Positions 5,979 to 10,167 of a DNA stretch of 10,167 bases are shown piece after piece. A program made the position numbers and the translations under genes. This DNA is from Lysobacteraceae bacterium. GTDB lineage: Bacteria; Pseudomonadota; Gammaproteobacteria; Xanthomonadales; Xanthomonadaceae. Under the pieces are notes generated by a model. It made no database searches. It had not been told where the DNA came from and was given only the letters and a program-made list of their open reading frames with translations. The stretch lies in contig JAGNNB010000076.1 of assembly GCA_017990865.1 (NCBI GenBank), positions 1 to 10,167 on the forward strand, written 5' to 3'. The first letter of the stretch is position 1. Every line of letters begins with the position of its first letter.

Positions 5979-7199
5979 ATGCGCCCAGACGACTTCCACG
6001 CACCGCAAACCGGCCGCGTCATGCGCACGGCGCAGGGTTACTACGCCTTCGTCCCGGCGCCGCCTCCGCCGCCGATCGAGTACACGCAGCCGCTGGTTCG
6101 CCTGCTCTCGGCCGCCGACGCCGCCCTGAGCGAACTCTCCGGCATCGGCCGTTTGCTGCCGAATCCGTACCTGTTGATCGCTTCCTACGTCCGCCGTGAA
6201 GCCGTGCTGTCCTCGCGCATCGAAGGCACCCGCACCAGTCTGTCCGATCTGCTGGCCGACGAAGCCGGGCAACCGCCGCATGCGCCGCCCGACGACGTGC
6301 ACGAAGTTCGAAATTACGTCGAGGCCCTGGACTACGGCATCGAGCGCCTCGCCACCCTGCCGCTGTCGCTGCGGTTGGTGCGCGAAGTGCACGAACGCCT
6401 GATGCGCGGCGTGCGCGGCGACAGCGCCACGCCCGGCGAATTCCGCCGCAGCCAGAATTGGATCGGCCCGCACGGCAGCACCCCGGCCAACGCGCCGTAC
6501 GTGCCGCCGCCCCCGCAGGAGATGCTCGACGCATTGGCGGCATGGGAACTGTTCCTGCATCAGCGCGGCGAATTGCCCGATCTGGTGCAATGCGCGTTGA
6601 TGCACGAGCATTTCGAAGCCATCCATCCCTTTCTCGACGGCAACGGCCGCGTCGGCCGGTTGCTCATCACCCTGTTCCTGATCGAACGCGGGCGCTTGTC
6701 GCAGCCGTTGTTGTATCTGTCGGAATTCATCGAGCGCAACCGCGACGATTACTATCGCAGCCTGATGCGCATCCGCACCCACGGCGATTGGCTGGGCTGG
6801 TTGCACTACTTTCTGGCCGGCGTGGAATGGAGCGCACGTCGCGCCTTGCGGCAAGCGCAACAATTGCTGGCCTTGCGCGAACGCATGCGCAACGCACTCG
6901 CGCACGACCCGCGCGCCGCGGCGCTGGTGGACGCGCTGTTCGTCAACCCGTTCATCGACATCAAACGCGCGCAAGCGCTGCTGAGCGTCAGCGCCCCCAC
7001 CGCGCGCAAAACGCTCGCCGCGCTGGAAACCGCAGGCATGTTGCGTGCGCTGTCCGTCAGCGGCCGCGGCCGCGTCTATTTGGCCGACGCCGTCCTCGCC
7101 GCGATCGACGATCCGGGCGAGGAACGCGCGGTCGACGACTACGAATCGCAAGCGCCGGCCGATCGCAACGTCGGCACACCCCGCAAAGGACCGCCATGA
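5979..7199 (+). CDS. Fic family protein (probable AMP-transferase) with C-terminal winged helix
   Basis: A 406-residue protein from ATG 5979, where [14 protein letters not shown] fits Fic relatives as I recall them; in-frame ATGs at 5940 and 6021 are alternatives. Fic enzymes transfer AMP (sometimes another nucleotide group) to target hydroxyls. A Fic N-terminal domain (residues 35-90) carries [20 protein letters not shown] and the inhibitory motif SSRIEG, with Glu82 expected to block ATP binding. YVPPPPQEM (174-182) matches the segment before the Fic core. The catalytic motif [12 protein letters not shown] is intact (His216 to Arg227), so the enzyme should be active once de-inhibited. Residues 315-385 look like a winged helix ([23 protein letters not shown]), suggesting DNA binding and perhaps autoregulation. 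Five prolines in a row (28-32) may slow translation. The stop overlaps the next gene's ATG (ATGA), so the two are probably co-translated. Target unknown. Confidence 0.93.
   Translation: MRPDDFHAPQTGRVMRTAQGYYAFVPAPPPPPIEYTQPLVRLLSAADAALSELSGIGRLLPNPYLLIASYVRREAVLSSRIEGTRTSLSDLLADEAGQPPHAPPDDVHEVRNYVEALDYGIERLATLPLSLRLVREVHERLMRGVRGDSATPGEFRRSQNWIGPHGSTPANAPYVPPPPQEMLDALAAWELFLHQRGELPDLVQCALMHEHFEAIHPFLDGNGRVGRLLITLFLIERGRLSQPLLYLSEFIERNRDDYYRSLMRIRTHGDWLGWLHYFLAGVEWSARRALRQAQQLLALRERMRNALAHDPRAAALVDALFVNPFIDIKRAQALLSVSAPTARKTLAALETAGMLRALSVSGRGRVYLADAVLAAIDDPGEERAVDDYESQAPADRNVGTPRKGPP
7185..7190 (+). promoter_or_regulatory. Ribosome-binding site of the restriction-modification gene
   Basis: AAAGGA lies 5 nt before ATG 7196, inside the 3' end of the Fic gene. 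Together with the ATGA overlap it fixes the start and indicates coupled translation. Confidence 0.65.
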
Positions 7200-10167
7200 C
7201 CCCGCCCGACATCCGCGAGATCGCGCAGGACGATGCCGACAGCTTCATCGCCAAGTGGAGCGGTGTCGCCGCGTCGGAGTTATCCACGTCGCAGAGTTTT
7301 CTGATCGATCTGTGCCGTCTGCTCGGTGTGGATGCGCCGCATCCCACGCCCGAGCAGGACTACATGTTCGAGCGGCCCATCGTGTTCGCGCACGGCGACG
7401 GCAGCACCAGCGCCGGGCGCATCGATCTGTATCGCCGCGGCGCTTTCGTTCTCGAATCCAAGAAACTCAAAGCCGCCGCGCATACCCGCGGTTTCGACCA
7501 GGCGCTGCTGCGCGCGCGCAGTCAGGCCGAACAGTACGCCCGCGCGTTGCCGGCGGACGAAGGCCGGCCGCCGTTCGTGGTGGTGGTGGATGTCGGCAAT
7601 CGCATCGAGTTGTATGCCGAGTTCTCGCGCAGCGGCGGCACCTACACGCCGTTTCCCGACCCGCGCAGCCACCGCATCGCGCTCGCGGACTTGCGCGACG
7701 CAACGCTGCGCGAGCGCCTGCGCAGCGTCTGGACCGATCCGCTCGCGCTCGACCCCAGCCGCGAATCCGCGCGCGTCACCCGCGCCATCGCCGAACGACT
7801 CGCCGAGCTGGCGAAAAGTCTCGAAGCCGCCGGTCACGGCGCGGAGCAAGTCGCGCAGTTCCTGATGCGCTGCCTGTTCACCATGTTCGCCGAGGACGTG
7901 CGTCTGCTGCCGAAGGACAGTTTCCGCGACCTGTTGATCCGCTACGAACAACAGCCCGACGTGGCGATGCGCATGTTGGCGCAGTTGTGGCGCGACATGG
8001 ACAACGGCGGTTTCTCCGCGGCCATCGCCAGCGACGTGCTGCAGTTCAACGGCAAGTTGTTCAAGCAACCCGACGCGCTGCCGCTGGACAAAGCGCAACT
8101 GGAATTGTTGATTCTGGCCGCGAAAGCCGATTGGAAACACGTCGAACCGGCGATCTTCGGCACGCTGTTGGAACGCGCGCTCAGCGCGAAGGACCGGCAC
8201 AAGCTCGGTGCGCACTACACGCCGCGCGCTTACGTCGAACGTTTGGTGTTGCCGACGGTGATCGAACCGTTGCGCACCGAATGGCGCGATGCGCAGGCCG
8301 CCGCGATGGTGCTGGACGCCGACGACCGTCACGACGAGGCCGTCGCCGAGTTGCGGCGTTTCCATCATCGTCTGTGCACCGTGCGCGTGCTCGACCCGGC
8401 CTGCGGCAGCGGCAATTTTCTGTACGTCACGCTGGAACATCTCAAGCGCCTGGAAGGCGAAGTGCTGAACGCGCTGGACGAACTGGGCGACCGCCAGACC
8501 GGCCTTGCGCTGGCGGGTGAACGCGCCGATGCAGCCGCGGGCGAAACCGTGGACCCGCACAATCTGTTGGGCATCGAACTCAACCCGCGCGCCGCGGCCA
8601 TCGCCGAAGTGGTGCTGTGGATCGGTTATCTGCAGTGGCATTTCCGCACCCGCGGCGACGTGAACCCGCCGATTCCCGTGGTGCGCGATTTCCGCAACAT
8701 CGAATGCCGCGACGCGGTGCTGGCCTACGACCGCATGGAATACGTGCTGGACGAACGCGGCGTGCCGGTCACGCGTTGGGACGGCGAGACCATGAAAGTC
8801 TCGCCCATCACCGGCGAGAAGATTCCCGACGACACTGCGCGCAAGCCGGTGGAGCGCTACATCAACCCGCGCAAGGCCGCATGGCCGGACGCGGATTTCG
8901 TGGTGGGGAATCCGCCGTTTATCGGCAATAAGCGGATGCGGACCGCGCTGGGCGACGGTTATGTCGATGCCTTGCGCGACACATGGACCGATGTGCCCGA
9001 GTCAGCCGATGTCGTGATGTACTGGTGGCATCACGCCGCGTTGCTGACGCGTCGCGGCGCGCTGGAACGGTTCGGTCTGATCACCACCAATTCGATTCGA
9101 CAGGCCTTCAATCGCCGCGTGATCGAAGCGGCGATGGCGCCGCCGAGCGTGAAGGCCGCCGCTCTTCCCCCCTCTCCCACCGGGAGAGGGGCCGGGGGTG
9201 AGGGTCCGGCCAAGCGAGCATCATCAATGGCAGACACACCCTCATCCGGCGCTGCGCGCCACCTTCTCCCGGGGGGAGAAGGAAAAGCGCAGGCGCTGTC
9301 GCTGGTGTTCGCGATTCCGGATCATCCGTGGGTGGATATCGCCGACGGTGCGGCGGTACGGATTGCGATGACGGTGGCGCAAGCGGGTCATGCGATCGCC
9401 GTGTTGCGCGAAGTCGTCGATGAGCGCGATACCGGCGAGGATGAGATCGCGGTGACGCTTTACGAGAAGCGCGGCGTCATGCATGCCGATTTGAAGGTCG
9501 GCGCGAACGTCGCTAGCGCACTGCCCCTGCGCGCGAACTCGCTACTGAGCAATCGAGGCGTGATCCCCCACGGCGAAGGCATGACCGTCACCGAAGAACA
9601 GGCGACTGCGCTCGGTCTCGGGCGAGTGCCGGGACTCGAACGTCGACTGCGGCTATATCGCAACGGCCGTGATCTCACGCAAATGCCACGTAACGTCCGC
9701 GTGATCGACATGTTCGGGTTGTCAGCCGAGCAATCGCGCGAGCAGTTTCCCGAGATTTATCAGTGGTTGCTGGAACGAGTGAAGCCGGAGCGCGATGAGA
9801 ATCCAAGAGCTTCAAGGCGCGAGAATTGGTGGCTCTTTGGGGAAAATCAGCCAAAAATGCGCGCGGCATGTGCTGGACTAAAGCGCTTTCTAGCGACGGT
9901 TCAAACCAGCAAGCATCGATTCTTCACGTTCCTCGATGCCGATATCCTTCCCGACGACAAACTGATCGTCATCGGTCACGAAGATGCGTGGCTGCTTGGC
10001 GTCTTGTCTTCACAAATTCATATCGAGTGGGCGCTAGCTACTGGTGCGCGGCTTGGAGTCGGGAATGATCCCGTTTATAACAAGAGCTCCTGTTTCGAAC
10101 GCTTTCCATTTCCAGCCAAAACTGACAACGCGCATCGCATCCAAACTTTCGCCGAACAACTCGACAC
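7196..10167 (+). CDS. MmeI-like single-chain restriction-modification enzyme (type IIG/IIL), 3' end outside the window
   Basis: Continuously open from ATG 7196 to the window end: 990 residues, no stop. Order: a nuclease-like N-terminus with Asp77-X9-Glu87-Ser-Lys89 ([17 protein letters not shown]), the same spacing as MmeI D70/E80/K82; a helical spacer (about 180-350, ending [16 protein letters not shown]); the methyltransferase with motif [12 protein letters not shown] (399-409) and motif IV NPPF (572-575), typical of adenine-N6 methylation; then a specificity/C-terminal region ([50 protein letters not shown]). Such enzymes methylate one strand of their site and cut at a distance using SAM. 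A palindromic repeat lies in frame at residues 656-698. The last 350 nt are lower in G+C. A methyltransferase-only or DISARM DrmMI-like role is the alternative, but the intact D-EXK favours a full enzyme. The C-terminus cannot be judged. Confidence 0.9.
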   Translation, partial: MTPPDIREIAQDDADSFIAKWSGVAASELSTSQSFLIDLCRLLGVDAPHPTPEQDYMFERPIVFAHGDGSTSAGRIDLYRRGAFVLESKKLKAAAHTRGFDQALLRARSQAEQYARALPADEGRPPFVVVVDVGNRIELYAEFSRSGGTYTPFPDPRSHRIALADLRDATLRERLRSVWTDPLALDPSRESARVTRAIAERLAELAKSLEAAGHGAEQVAQFLMRCLFTMFAEDVRLLPKDSFRDLLIRYEQQPDVAMRMLAQLWRDMDNGGFSAAIASDVLQFNGKLFKQPDALPLDKAQLELLILAAKADWKHVEPAIFGTLLERALSAKDRHKLGAHYTPRAYVERLVLPTVIEPLRTEWRDAQAAAMVLDADDRHDEAVAELRRFHHRLCTVRVLDPACGSGNFLYVTLEHLKRLEGEVLNALDELGDRQTGLALAGERADAAAGETVDPHNLLGIELNPRAAAIAEVVLWIGYLQWHFRTRGDVNPPIPVVRDFRNIECRDAVLAYDRMEYVLDERGVPVTRWDGETMKVSPITGEKIPDDTARKPVERYINPRKAAWPDADFVVGNPPFIGNKRMRTALGDGYVDALRDTWTDVPESADVVMYWWHHAALLTRRGALERFGLITTNSIRQAFNRRVIEAAMAPPSVKAAALPPSPTGRGAGGEGPAKRASSMADTPSSGAARHLLPGGEGKAQALSLVFAIPDHPWVDIADGAAVRIAMTVAQAGHAIAVLREVVDERDTGEDEIAVTLYEKRGVMHADLKVGANVASALPLRANSLLSNRGVIPHGEGMTVTEEQATALGLGRVPGLERRLRLYRNGRDLTQMPRNVRVIDMFGLSAEQSREQFPEIYQWLLERVKPERDENPRASRRENWWLFGENQPKMRAACAGLKRFLATVQTSKHRFFTFLDADILPDDKLIVIGHEDAWLLGVLSSQIHIEWALATGARLGVGNDPVYNKSSCFERFPFPAKTDNAHRIQTFAEQLD
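9161..9289. repeat. Palindromic repeat element inserted in frame in the restriction-modification gene
   Basis: Two hairpins delimit the element. The first has perfect 10-bp arms (9169-9178 with 9182-9191, 3-nt loop ACC); the second has perfect 9-bp arms (9262-9270 with 9274-9282, 3-nt loop GGG). Between them TGAGGGT (9199-9205) is complementary to ACCCTCA (9238-9244), giving a nested, cruciform-like structure. The gene frame stays open across it, encoding about 43 Pro/Gly/Ala/Ser-rich residues ([13 protein letters not shown]... to ...[11 protein letters not shown]). The flanks rejoin conserved-looking protein (NRRVIEAAM before, [14 protein letters not shown] after). The exact insertion points cannot be fixed without an uninterrupted homologue. 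Confidence 0.8.

Noticed and set aside
5686..6003. 105-residue minus-strand frame across the oleA/Fic junction
   Set aside because: It overlaps the end of oleA, the terminator and the Fic start; translation of the T-runs gives FFF/KK runs with no domain.
7280..7288. TTATCCACG, an 8/9 match to a DnaA box
   Set aside because: A single copy inside coding sequence with no AT-rich unwinding region or further boxes; most likely chance.
7045..8520. 491-residue Arg-rich frame over the restriction-modification gene
   Set aside because: A shadow frame in GC-rich coding DNA; the frame starting at 7196 carries the recognisable motifs.
9240..9484. Minus-strand 80-residue frame over the in-gene repeat
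   Set aside because: It is the reverse reading of the repeat and conserved methyltransferase coding sequence; no independent gene signal.

Overview
The window looks like chromosomal DNA of a high-G+C gammaproteobacterium of the Xanthomonadales (Lysobacteraceae; Lysobacter/Luteimonas/Xanthomonas-like). The indications are a 338-codon OleA with the full active-site set of Xanthomonas-type OleA, a two-domain M16 protease, a DUF4156 lipoprotein, and several kinds of intergenic palindromic repeat.

Layout. Positions 1-2007 hold the 3' part of a fused two-domain M16 zinc-protease gene, closed by a hairpin terminator. At 2108-3426 a short lipoprotein gene overlaps by 4 nt a gene for a zinc-ribbon plus helical-repeat protein. 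Positions 3427-3739 are non-coding and carry a palindromic repeat. A small unrecognised gene (3740-4141) lies on the minus strand. Positions 4142-4745 are non-coding and contain three copies of a 27-bp repeat, two of them as an inverted pair. oleA (4746-5762) follows, ending in a strong terminator; none of oleB, oleC or oleD follows it within the window. From 5979 to the window end there is a two-gene unit: a Fic-family AMP-transferase overlapping by ATGA a very long open frame (7196 to beyond 10167). That frame encodes an MmeI-like single-chain restriction-modification enzyme, with a D-X9-EXK nuclease motif, an adenine-N6 methyltransferase core and a specificity region.

How the parts relate. 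The first half is housekeeping or cell-envelope material plus lineage-specific small genes. OleA would start long-chain olefin synthesis, but its partners are not visible. The Fic/MmeI-like pair has the organisation of a translationally coupled accessory (defence-type) module placed right behind the oleA terminator.

The most unusual observation is inside the restriction-modification gene. A palindromic repeat of the sort normally found between genes lies within the coding frame at about 9161-9289. It keeps the frame open and adds roughly 40 Gly/Pro/Ala-rich residues between the methyltransferase motif IV region and the downstream conserved block. Further downstream the same gene shifts to markedly lower G+C and different codon use in the specificity region.
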